Under the pieces are notes generated by a model. That model saw nothing but the letters and a program-made list of their open reading frames with translations. It had not been told where the DNA came from and did no database searches. Shown here in pieces: positions 1-7,485 of a stretch of DNA of 13,525 nt (its first letter is position 1; each line of letters opens with the position of its first letter). The position numbers and the translations under genes are program-made. The stretch is from positions 1 through 13,525 of the forward strand of contig CAZLTC010000067.1 in the NCBI GenBank assembly GCA_964562405.1, in the 5' to 3' direction. Origin of the DNA: WJLY01 sp964562405. GTDB lineage: Bacteria; Joyebacterota; Joyebacteria; Joyebacterales; Joyebacteraceae.

Positions 1-2839
1 ACGAGTAGGTCGGGGTCTCCGAGTAGCCGGCGTCGGTGTCGTCGTAGCAGTAGTACCCGTAGGCATCGGGGCCCAACGGGTCGCTCGTCGATGGCGTGCC
101 GACCACGAGCGGGACGATGACGAACTGCGAGAGGCCGTCGTCGCCGGTGAGGTCAATGACGAGGTCGAACTCGTGGCCCACTGCCACGTCGGAGGCGGCC
201 GACACGGTGAAGGTGTTGCCGCCGTTCGATGCCGTTCCACCACCGGGCACCGTTCCCCAGGCGCCGGCTGCATCGCTCGCCGTGAGACCGCTCGCGGGCG
301 TTCTGAGCGTTCCGGCGACGTTCGTGGCCCCGAGATACGACGTGTTCGCCAGCGTTACCGTGAGCGTCGCGGTCTCGCCGGGGTCGAGGACGCCGTCGCC
401 GTTCACCACGACAGATCCGAACGCGAGAACGGGCGCGCCGACCACCATTCTGAACTCGCTCTTGTAGGTCGCTCTCGCAGAGCCCGCCGTCACTGCAAGA
501 CGGAAGGAGAGTTCGGTTCCGTCGGGACATCCGTCGGCAACCAACAGCAGGAAGTCATCCGCACACCCGTCGTTCGCGCCCCCTGGTAAATCGGGGCATG
601 CCGACTCACCTTCGAGCACGGTGACGTACTCCGAGCCGTCCGTAGCAACGAGTTCGCAGCTGATGCCGGTCGCGGCCGCCGTGCCGTAGTTCTTGAGCGA
701 CACGGGGAGTTCTATCGTCTCGCCGGGATTGACCACGCCGTCGCCGTTCCCGCTGCTCGCGCCGGAGCCGTCGTCGTCTACCGCGTGCGAGTAGTAGCCC
801 ACGTACTGCGCGTCCTGGGTGACCGCTACGGTGCCGGCATACGCGCGCATGTTCTTGCCCGTGACGGTCACGTACGCCGAGCCTGGCGTCTGGGCGTTCA
901 GCGGCATCGTGATGTTCTTGCCGCCCGAGAGCTCGTAGGAGGCGAACGACTCGCCTTCCTTCCACACCACGACCTCCGCTCCGGGCACGGCTTCCCCATT
1001 CGAGTCCGTGACGTGCACGGCGAGCGCGTTCTCGCCCAGCGAGACGGCGGCGTCGTGCGAGACGGAGAAGGAGCCGGGCACGCCGGTCCTGATGCACAGC
1101 TCGGGGTCACCGATCACGTTGTAGACGTGGAAGTAGAAATCGGTGTTGCCGCCGGGCTCGTTATCGAACGGGAAGTGCCTGTAGAGCTCCATCTTACCGC
1201 GGAGCGCGGCCTGTCCGACGTGCCTCAGGTCCTCGAAGAGCGCGCCCTGGTAGAACCCGGTGCAGATGTAGTTGTTCTCCTTGGTGTGCGTGTTGAAGTG
1301 GCTGGGCGCGAAGACCACCGGCCCGCCCTTGAGCGCACCCGGCGTCCCCGCACGAATCCACGCCTCGGCGAAGCAGGGGTCGGCGCCCCAGCTGTCGTAG
1401 TTGCCCGTGCCGCACACGATGCTCGTCATCACGGGCAGCATCTCGCCGTTGGCGAGAGTATAGATGTCGTCGACCTTGACTTCAGGATACGCCCAGCCCT
1501 CTGCATCTCCCCATCCTCTGTAGTTCACGAAGCTGACGCCGGAGTTGATGGAATTGATGACGGGGACGGGCGACGTCACGGGCTTATAGAAGATCGTGTC
1601 GACCTGCGCGTAGCCGGCGTGCTTGAGCATCTCGCCAACGCGGAGGCTGGTCTGACGAGGCGAGGTGACGTGGTCGCCGCCGTAGTTCCCGGCGCACGTG
1701 AGCGCCTTCTCGTACCAGGCGTCGGTGGCGGCGTCTCCCCTCTCGTAAGATATCGTCTTGAGGCCGGCCACGGTCGCCTCGGCGGTCGTGTCGATCGACA
1801 TCCGGCCGATGATGACGTCGGGAAAATAGTCGCTTCCGTCCAGGAGCGAGTACGGAAGGTCAGTGGGGTCCTGCGGCCCGCCGAGAGAGATGTACCAACA
1901 CGGGAATGCCGGCCCGCCGGTCCACGTGTCGCCCACCAGCATCACGTAGTCGGGCGGATTGTCCCACGTGTCGTACGCGTCCTGTATGTAGTCCTTGATG
2001 TCCTGGTTCGTCGGACTGGCTCCGATGTCGGAGAGGGGCACGAGCACGGTCTCGACGCCGCGGCGTGTCTTCCACGTCACGAAATCAGCGAGTTGTGCCA
2101 GGTACATGTCCTGCGCAATGATGAGATACGAGCCGCGTCGCACCTCGCCGCGCGGAAGCTCGTCGTAGTTCAGGAGGAAGCGCGCGTAGAGTGGCTCGAA
2201 GGCCTCGGAGCGGTATGGGCGCGACACGGTCTTCTCGTTCGGGCCCGTCGCCGTGTTGCGAAGCCTGACACTCAGCCTCCCGGTCGCTGCCAGCTCACCC
2301 GTCACGGGGTTCCAGCGGACAGGGTAGACGGTCAGAGGTACGAAACGCACGTCCCTCATGACGATGGGGTCGCCGACGGTCGCCGGCTCCCTCGGGAAGA
2401 ACTCATTGGATGCGTAGACAGCGTCGTCGGGGTCGGAGCGCCGCGCGGCCTCGCCGTCGGCGGTTAGATCCCCAGCCGGAGCCACACGGTAGCTGCCCAC
2501 GAGTCTTTCGTCCGAGGACACGATCTCGAGCTCCACGCCGCCAGCGTCCGGTATCGCCACGAAATACGTCATCGCGGGAAGATCCGGCATTCCGGGAGCG
2601 TTCAGGGCCTCAGCCCCGGGCACGCGCAGCGACACGGCGCCGCGTGCGCCGTCCACCGATTCCACGTCGAACCCCGGCACCTCGATCTCGATGAGCGTGC
2701 CGCCGGCCCCTGACCGCTCGACGCGCGCGCTGGCCTCCGTCAACGTGCTGCCCGGCTCTATCTCCACCCAGTCTCTCGCCGTCGCTCCGCAGACGCACGC
2801 CAGCAGGACGGCCATTACCAAAGCTACCGAACGTGCCAC
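1..2839 (-). CDS. Gingipain-like C25 family cysteine peptidase, secreted (3' end beyond window)
   Basis: The frame is open from a GTG at 2839 to the left edge (946 complete codons, no stop). The GTG gives a normal signal peptide (MARSVALVMAVLLACVCG) and has a purine-rich ribosome site upstream; an inner ATG at 2815 would cut the signal short. Residues ~20-235 look like a C25 propeptide. The peptidase domain starts near residue 237 (SYLIIAQDMYLAQLADF), with DLPYSLLDGSDYFPDVIIGR further on. C476 in VCGTGNYDSW, followed by PCFAEAW (488-494), matches the nucleophile region of gingipains. The gingipain GHG catalytic-His motif reads NYRGWG (439-444), so the His position is Trp443. An Ig-like domain follows (~585-680), then two Gly/Asp/Asn-rich beta domains about 120 residues apart (GNGDGVVNPGETIEL and VNGDGVLDPGETATL). 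It lies 50 nt after the LVIVD gene and probably shares its transcript. Family is firm; activity is uncertain. Confidence 0.88.
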   Translation of the reverse strand, partial: MARSVALVMAVLLACVCGATARDWVEIEPGSTLTEASARVERSGAGGTLIEIEVPGFDVESVDGARGAVSLRVPGAEALNAPGMPDLPAMTYFVAIPDAGGVELEIVSSDERLVGSYRVAPAGDLTADGEAARRSDPDDAVYASNEFFPREPATVGDPIVMRDVRFVPLTVYPVRWNPVTGELAATGRLSVRLRNTATGPNEKTVSRPYRSEAFEPLYARFLLNYDELPRGEVRRGSYLIIAQDMYLAQLADFVTWKTRRGVETVLVPLSDIGASPTNQDIKDYIQDAYDTWDNPPDYVMLVGDTWTGGPAFPCWYISLGGPQDPTDLPYSLLDGSDYFPDVIIGRMSIDTTAEATVAGLKTISYERGDAATDAWYEKALTCAGNYGGDHVTSPRQTSLRVGEMLKHAGYAQVDTIFYKPVTSPVPVINSINSGVSFVNYRGWGDAEGWAYPEVKVDDIYTLANGEMLPVMTSIVCGTGNYDSWGADPCFAEAWIRAGTPGALKGGPVVFAPSHFNTHTKENNYICTGFYQGALFEDLRHVGQAALRGKMELYRHFPFDNEPGGNTDFYFHVYNVIGDPELCIRTGVPGSFSVSHDAAVSLGENALAVHVTDSNGEAVPGAEVVVWKEGESFASYELSGGKNITMPLNAQTPGSAYVTVTGKNMRAYAGTVAVTQDAQYVGYYSHAVDDDGSGASSGNGDGVVNPGETIELPVSLKNYGTAAATGISCELVATDGSEYVTVLEGESACPDLPGGANDGCADDFLLLVADGCPDGTELSFRLAVTAGSARATYKSEFRMVVGAPVLAFGSVVVNGDGVLDPGETATLTVTLANTSYLGATNVAGTLRTPASGLTASDAAGAWGTVPGGGTASNGGNTFTVSAASDVAVGHEFDLVIDLTGDDGLSQFVIVPLVVGTPSTSDPLGPDAYGYYCYDDTDAGYSETPTYS

Positions 2840-2889
2840 GTGGTACCCCTTCCCCCGAAGTGCCGTCAGAGATGTCTCCGCTCGTTCCT

Positions 2890-3885
2890 CTATTCTTCTT
2901 CGACCACGACGAGCCCCCAGTCGCGGTCTGCCACGTAGATGAAGTCGTCGGTCACGAAGACCGAGTTTGCGTACGGCGTGTCGAGACGCCCCACCAGGCG
3001 CGGGTCCGTCGGGTCGGTCACGTCGAAGACCTTGAGGCCGCCGGCGTGGTCCGCGAGATAGACCATCCCCCCGTGGTAGAAGATGCCGTCCGCTATGCCG
3101 TCCGTGTCGTACTCGCCCACGAGCGTTGGGTCGGACGGGTCGCTGATATCGACGACCTGAAGCCCGGCGCGCCAATCGGCGATGTACGCGCAGTCGCCGT
3201 CGGCGGCCACCGCCCTGGCATCACCCGGCGTGTCGACGCGCCCCATCTCCTGCGGGCTCTGCAGGTTGCTCACGTCGAATATCGCCAGGCCCAGCTCCTC
3301 CATCGCCAGAAGCGCGAGTCCCTCATGAAGGCAGATGCCCCTTGCGCTCCCCGTCGTCGTGCCGTGGTAGACCTCGTTCGAGAACCACGCGTTGTACCCG
3401 GCGAAGTACCGCAGCTCCCAGATCCTGAAATCGCCCTCCCCGTCGGCCCCGAAGATGTGGTGCAGGAGCCCGGGAGTGGTCTCCACGACCTCTATGTCCC
3501 AGGTCCGCGTGCCCGCGGCGTACGAGACCTCCTGGGGGTCCGTAGGGTCGGTCAGGTCGAATGCCACGACTCCGAGGCTGCCGTCGGTCACGTAGCCGAA
3601 GTGGTCCGTCGGCGCGTACGCGCAGCCCGTCCCCTTGAACACCGTCGGCGCGGTCCCGAGGTACGCCGGCGACCCCGGGTCGCTCAGGTCGAGCACGACC
3701 AGCCCGCCCTCACTTGCGGCCACGAGCGCGAGGTCACCCGACACGCACACATCCTCCGCGTAGCCCTCGATGGCGAACGTGGTCACGACGCGGTATCCCG
3801 CCAGTTCGTCTCCGTCGGGCCCGGCCGGGTCCCCGCGACGGGCACACCCCGACGACAACGCCATGAAGGCGACGACCGCCAGCAT
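2890..3885 (-). CDS. LVIVD-repeat beta-propeller protein, probable lipoprotein
   Basis: 331 residues from the ATG at 3885. It has a hydrophobic N-terminus ending in MALSSGC (Cys14), an imperfect lipobox, followed by a polar Gly/Asp/Pro linker, which suggests a membrane-anchored lipoprotein outside the cytoplasm. Repeats with the LVIVD signature are visible at residues ~63-73 (VVLDLSDPGSP), 106-117 (VVAFDLTDPTDP), 201-211 (AIFDVSNLQSP), 244-253 (VVDISDPSDP) and 286-295 (VFDVTDPTDP), and a last strand ends in GLVVVEEE. This fits a propeller of about six blades. Such proteins are common on the surface of FCB-type bacteria and their ligands are mostly unknown. The start is uncertain: the frame is open further upstream and holds an Arg/Lys-rich stretch that would make a better n-region, but it has no ATG/GTG/TTG between the promoter and 3885. 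The C25 gene follows after 50 nt. Confidence 0.85.
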   Translation of the reverse strand: MLAVVAFMALSSGCARRGDPAGPDGDELAGYRVVTTFAIEGYAEDVCVSGDLALVAASEGGLVVLDLSDPGSPAYLGTAPTVFKGTGCAYAPTDHFGYVTDGSLGVVAFDLTDPTDPQEVSYAAGTRTWDIEVVETTPGLLHHIFGADGEGDFRIWELRYFAGYNAWFSNEVYHGTTTGSARGICLHEGLALLAMEELGLAIFDVSNLQSPQEMGRVDTPGDARAVAADGDCAYIADWRAGLQVVDISDPSDPTLVGEYDTDGIADGIFYHGGMVYLADHAGGLKVFDVTDPTDPRLVGRLDTPYANSVFVTDDFIYVADRDWGLVVVEEE

Positions 3886-3937
3886 CGTCGCGGCGACCGC
3901 CGTTCTCCCGGTGCGCGGGGAACTTCGCTTACTCCTG

Positions 3938-3966
3938 ATTATATCACTACTTACGCGTTCAGTCAA
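3938..3966 (-). promoter_or_regulatory. Sigma-70 promoter for the LVIVD-C25 unit
   Basis: Read on the minus strand: TTGACT (plus 3961-3966), a 17-bp spacer, then a perfect TATAAT (plus 3938-3943). Spacing is ideal and only one base differs from consensus. The predicted transcript starts near 3931, about 46 nt before the ATG at 3885. The -35 box overlaps the stop codon (3959-3961) of the upstream barrel gene. The site lies in a short AT-rich patch in otherwise GC-rich DNA. It implies that the LVIVD and C25 genes can be expressed apart from the PGA unit. Confidence 0.75.
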
Positions 3967-5437
3967 GGAATCGCCCCCTCTCCACATATACAAGCAGGCC
4001 GAACCTGTGGGCCCCGTAGTCCTTGAGATCCCCGATGTCCTCGACGAATGGCGAGTCGACCGTCCTGCAGCGGTACTGGTAGAAGCCCTCCACGCCGGTG
4101 GAGCCGGTGAGTTCAAGGCGAAGCCTCGCACCGGCGACCCAGTATGAGTCCTCACGCCCGGCGTGGTACGGGTCGCTATCTCCGGACTTCGACGTCAGGT
4201 AGAAGCGGCTGGCGTGCCTCACGCTCGCGGACAGCACGGCCCTCCTGCCCCACCATCTGCCAGCCTCCAGCCGCGCGCGCAGGGAGTACTCGTCCTGGTC
4301 GTAGGTCGTGTCGCTGTCGTCGGACGTGGCGCGGGTCTCACCGGCCTCGTCGCTGCCCCTTGCCGTGGCGCTCCGGAGCGCGTACCGGGCGTCCAGCCTG
4401 AGCCCCCTGGCCGGGCGGACGGTCAACGTCAGGCCGGCCGTCCTGGCCACGGAGTCGTACTCGACGAAGTCGGGGTCGTAGGCGTAGGACTCGAACCTGA
4501 CATCCCCGGACACGTCCACGGGCAGTGACCGGTCGCTCCCCACGGCAACGCCGAACGAGTGCTTGCGGAAGTCGCAGGAGCGGTACGCGCCGTCGCCCCC
4601 CACGGCGTCGGGGTCCCAGAGCAATCTCAGGTGGTAGCTCGGTATCGCGTAGTAGTCGAGCGACAGAAACGCGACACCGGCCCTCTCCTCGCGCAGACGC
4701 GCGCCGAGTTTCGAGAAGCTCTTCTCGCCGTTGGACGTCGCCAGGCGCCAGTCGGCCGACAGCGTGAGACTGGTGCTCCTGACCCGCGGCTCCTCACGCA
4801 CGAACGACAGGTCGACCGACGGCTCGAGCCTCACGTCATCGAGCGTGTCCATCCCGTACCGGTAGGGACGCTCGCCGTCCTGGAACCCCTCGATGTCGGG
4901 GTCGCCGTAGCGGAAGATGTTGCTGTCGTAGCTCAAGCCCTCCTCGAGCCTCCACTCGACTCGCCACGGGAGCACGTCGGGCGCGAGCGACAGCGGGTTC
5001 ACGTCGAGCACTCCCTCGGACGGGGACACGAGCGTCAGCTCGACCGTGTGACGCCCCGAGGGAAGCTCGAACCTGACCCTGTCGGGTGAGCCCGCGACCA
5101 TCCCAGGCATGTCCGGGTAGGTCGCTCCGCCGGGTCTCGCCTCTAAGACCTCCCGCCACGCGCGCGCGCCGTCGACGCTCACCTGCAGCTCGATTCTGAC
5201 GGGACCCTCGCCCTCAGCGAACCGCCAGCGTGTGATCGCCTCGAACACCGAGGGCCCGTCGACGGCCAGAGACATCGCGCGTCCGGGCTGGAGCGGGAAG
5301 TACGTGTAGGCCTTCCCGGAGATCTCCACCGCGACGGGGAGCGGCCCGCCGGACGGGACGAGCTTCGCGGCCTGCGCGGGAACCGCGAGCAGCGTCGCGA
5401 GCACTGCGAGAATGACGGGTCCGGGCCTAAGGCTCAT
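3959..5437 (-). CDS. Secreted module plus outer-membrane beta-barrel protein of the PGA locus
   Basis: 492 residues. A signal peptide (residues 1-23, ending VPAQA) is followed by one ~95-residue module (about 39-137) that resembles the two modules of the upstream neighbour: YTYFPL, VDGPSVFEAITRWRF, a VDG hairpin, and a closing LPSGRHTVELTL. From about residue 158 the sequence becomes a long run of alternating amphipathic strands with aromatic belts and short polar turns, starting EEGLSYDSNIFRYGDPD and ending YGAHRFGLLVYVERGRFLD. I count roughly 14-16 strands, as expected for an outer-membrane barrel. The last residue is Asp, not the usual terminal aromatic, though Phe is third from the end. 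The ATG (5437) overlaps the previous gene by 11 nt, so translation is probably coupled. I know no characterised homologue. Given its place after pgsB-pgsC-pgsW, it may be the outer-membrane exit or anchor for poly-gamma-glutamate; that role is inference. Confidence 0.82.
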   Translation of the reverse strand: MSLRPGPVILAVLATLLAVPAQAAKLVPSGGPLPVAVEISGKAYTYFPLQPGRAMSLAVDGPSVFEAITRWRFAEGEGPVRIELQVSVDGARAWREVLEARPGGATYPDMPGMVAGSPDRVRFELPSGRHTVELTLVSPSEGVLDVNPLSLAPDVLPWRVEWRLEEGLSYDSNIFRYGDPDIEGFQDGERPYRYGMDTLDDVRLEPSVDLSFVREEPRVRSTSLTLSADWRLATSNGEKSFSKLGARLREERAGVAFLSLDYYAIPSYHLRLLWDPDAVGGDGAYRSCDFRKHSFGVAVGSDRSLPVDVSGDVRFESYAYDPDFVEYDSVARTAGLTLTVRPARGLRLDARYALRSATARGSDEAGETRATSDDSDTTYDQDEYSLRARLEAGRWWGRRAVLSASVRHASRFYLTSKSGDSDPYHAGREDSYWVAGARLRLELTGSTGVEGFYQYRCRTVDSPFVEDIGDLKDYGAHRFGLLVYVERGRFLD

Positions 5438-6347
5438 TCAGCAGGTCCCCGCGGGGGATGTAGAACTTGAGGGCGACGCCGGGGGCGAACGCGTCGGCCA
5501 CGTCGAACTCGTAGCGGTGGCTGCCCTCCGGAACGTCGAGCATGAAGTAACGCAGGGCGCCGGGCACCGCGTCCCGGCGGTCGCGGAAGGTGACCGTCTC
5601 CGACGGCTCGGCCTCTACCCTGTACAGCATTCTGTCGCCGCCGTCGCGACTGACGGACAGCGCGTAGGTCTGCTTGCCGGTAACCGTCTCGTCGTAGATG
5701 AATCTGGAGTTCACCTTGATCGACGTCGGACCGACGACCTCGAGCACCACGCCGCGCGACTCAGTCGCGAGGTAGTAGACAAGCTCCTTGTCCTTGTAGA
5801 GCATCGTCTCGACGCTCGCGTACTGCTCCGGGGCCAGCGATGCGCGGCTCGGGTCCTCGTTGGCCGACCGGAACAGGCGGGCGTCGACCCTGTATCTGCC
5901 GCGCGGAACGATCTCGTATCCGTGCCGGCCCGTCGGCACGTCGACGTAGAAGCGCCTCAGGACCGATGGCCGGAAGTCCTCGAGCGCAACGTAGTACCCT
6001 CGCTCCGTCGGCCCGGCGGAGAGCGTCTCGGCGGCCGCGACCGCTCCGTCCCTCAGGACGTCCAGCACGCAGGACGTCTCGTCAGCGTTCATGGGAACTC
6101 TGAGACGAACCAGCACCTTGAGGCGCGTGGGCCCGTCGACCGCGAACCGGAGCGGCGACTCGGCGCTGAACCTGTGATAGGAGAGCTGCTTTCCGTCCAC
6201 CGCGACGTTGGACCGCGACTCGTAGGAGGTCGGTTCGACGGAGAGCCAGTCGGCCGCGAGCGCGCACGCGGCCAACGGAATCTGTAGCGCGACGGCGATC
6301 AGGAGAACGAGGGCGGCTCCTGCAGCGGGACGTGGGCGCTCTGGCAT
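5427..6347 (-). CDS. Secreted protein with two tandem ~95-residue modules, PGA locus
   Basis: 306 residues from the ATG at 6347, chosen because AGGGAGGA sits 5 nt upstream and a signal peptide follows at once (MPERPRPAAGAALVLLIAVA, cleavage near ACALA-ADW; LAAC could instead be read as a lipobox at Cys28). The open frame upstream of 6347 is low-complexity shadow of the neighbouring gene. The mature protein holds two copies of one module: A ~50-147 (KQLSYHRFSAESPLRFAVDG ... DVPTGRHGYEI) and B ~184-283 (KELVYYLATESRGVVLEVVG ... DVPEGSHRYEF). Shared marks are K-x-L-x-Y, a V-x-GPT-x-x-K-V core, an RDG turn and a VP-x-G-x-H-x-YE end. A third copy lies in the next protein. It starts 34 nt after the pgsW stop and overlaps the barrel gene by 11 nt. 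I recognise no named family; a periplasmic polymer-binding or adaptor role is inferred from context. Confidence 0.82.
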   Translation of the reverse strand: MPERPRPAAGAALVLLIAVALQIPLAACALAADWLSVEPTSYESRSNVAVDGKQLSYHRFSAESPLRFAVDGPTRLKVLVRLRVPMNADETSCVLDVLRDGAVAAAETLSAGPTERGYYVALEDFRPSVLRRFYVDVPTGRHGYEIVPRGRYRVDARLFRSANEDPSRASLAPEQYASVETMLYKDKELVYYLATESRGVVLEVVGPTSIKVNSRFIYDETVTGKQTYALSVSRDGGDRMLYRVEAEPSETVTFRDRRDAVPGALRYFMLDVPEGSHRYEFDVADAFAPGVALKFYIPRGDLLNEP

Positions 6348-6352
6348 GCGGT

Positions 6353-6360
6353 TCCTCCCT
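6353..6360 (-). promoter_or_regulatory. Strong Shine-Dalgarno fixing the start of the two-module protein
   Basis: AGGGAGGA on the minus strand, 5 nt before the ATG at 6347. It supports 6347 over longer in-frame starts, the furthest being at 6590 inside pgsW. Confidence 0.8.
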
Positions 6361-6381
6361 GGCGCGGACCGGGGACGGTAC

Positions 6382-7485
6382 TCACTCGCGCCTGCCCCGG
6401 AAGAGGTAGTGCTTGATATCGACCCTGACGACGACGAACACGAGAAACGCGTAGAGCGCCGCGAGAACGCCCGCGAGCGGGACGTTGTACCTGTCGCGGT
6501 AGAACACGCCGCCGGTCCCCGTCTCGGGCAGCGGCGTCGGCTCGGCCTGCAGCCCGTAGCGATCGATGAGCCGGTCGGCGTTCGGCACATGTATGACCGG
6601 CACTCCCCGGGCGGCCATGCGCGTCAGCGTCCCCTGGCGAGGGAAGTTCCTGGTGGAGAGATGCCTGGTGAGCCCCGGCATGAGCAGCTTGCCGACCTGC
6701 GTGCTTCCGATGCTCGCGAGTCCGCCGCCGACATTGAAGTAGCACGCGTAGCCGCCGTCGGCGTGCTCGTCGTAGATCTCCATTCTGAGCGCTATGCTCT
6801 CGTCGAGCGTAGGCTCGTCGATGAGCATGACGCCGTTTCTGGCCGCGGCCTCGTCCACGAGCGCGCGGCCCTCCGGAGAGAGCCCCCTGCCCCTGTCGTC
6901 GCCGCCTCCTCGCGAGGCCGCGATCGACCTGTGCGAGATGATACCGCGCTCCTCGAGGACGGTCTCCATGTCCAGCCACGTGAGGTCCGGGTCGTTCGCC
7001 CCCCACATCGAGGAGCCGACCGAGGTCATGGGAACGGGCGTGGCGCCAACCGCTTCGATGGCGATGATGGCGGCCGCGTTCAGGAGGGGGAACGCCCCGG
7101 TGAACGCCACGGCGACGCGGTCCCCCTCTTCTACACGCGCACGCTTGAGCAGGTGCACGAATACGCCGGCAAGGTTCGGGTCGAGCGCCCGCAGCTTCTG
7201 TTCGTGCGAACCGCGGCTGGTCGTGATGAGCGAGAACTCGTCGCCTATCATCCCCGTGTCGTTCGGGTCATTCACGATATCTATGGGGCCGCCGCCGGAA
7301 TCGAGTCTCGCCTCTCTGATGGCGTCCATGGCGAGTCTGGTCCGGGTCGCCGCCTCCATCTTGGTCACGAAGTACGGCTGCATCACCGGCGCCTTCGACC
7401 GCTCGGCGACGGCGAACAGGACAAGACCGACGACCGCGAGGGCCGTCAGCGAGAGGGAGTGGACCCTACCAGGCCGGTATTTCAA
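6382..7485 (-). CDS. pgsW: Poly-gamma-glutamate system protein, PgsW type
   Basis: 367 residues from a TTG start. It has one N-terminal membrane helix (about 10-28, LSLTALAVVGLVLFAVAERS), a soluble domain facing away from the cytoplasm, and a C-terminal helix (about 336-354) followed by a basic tail (HYLFRGRRE). The middle contains GDRVAVAFTGAFPLLNAAA, VGATPVPMTSVGSSMWGAND and NVGGGLASIGSTQ. I recognise this as the poly-gamma-glutamate system protein found with PgsB/PgsC in bacteria that lack the usual PgsA/CapA; the family name is from memory. Its biochemical role is not established to my knowledge. By position it replaces PgsA, which helps synthesis and carries the chain outward. It overlaps pgsC by 20 nt. 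The TTG is supported by GGAGGAG 6 nt upstream. No ATG gives a better N-terminus. Confidence 0.85.
   Translation of the reverse strand: MKYRPGRVHSLSLTALAVVGLVLFAVAERSKAPVMQPYFVTKMEAATRTRLAMDAIREARLDSGGGPIDIVNDPNDTGMIGDEFSLITTSRGSHEQKLRALDPNLAGVFVHLLKRARVEEGDRVAVAFTGAFPLLNAAAIIAIEAVGATPVPMTSVGSSMWGANDPDLTWLDMETVLEERGIISHRSIAASRGGGDDRGRGLSPEGRALVDEAAARNGVMLIDEPTLDESIALRMEIYDEHADGGYACYFNVGGGLASIGSTQVGKLLMPGLTRHLSTRNFPRQGTLTRMAARGVPVIHVPNADRLIDRYGLQAEPTPLPETGTGGVFYRDRYNVPLAGVLAALYAFLVFVVVRVDIKHYLFRGRRE

Noticed and set aside
785..2467. 560-codon open frame on the plus strand
   Set aside because: It lies antisense to the C25 gene, whose minus-strand frame shows family motifs throughout. The plus product is Arg/Val/His-rich with no domain; long antisense frames are expected in GC-rich DNA.
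2833..4026. 397-codon plus-strand open frame
   Set aside because: Antisense to the LVIVD gene; low-complexity Arg/Val composition and no recognisable motif.
3886..4155. N-terminal extension of the LVIVD protein to an ATG at 4155
   Set aside because: It would overlap the barrel gene by almost 200 nt and lies upstream of the predicted transcript start near 3931.
6348..6590. N-terminal extension of the two-module protein to an ATG at 6590
   Set aside because: The added 81 residues are Ser/Arg/Thr-rich shadow of pgsW, would bury the signal peptide, and ignore the strong ribosome site next to 6347.
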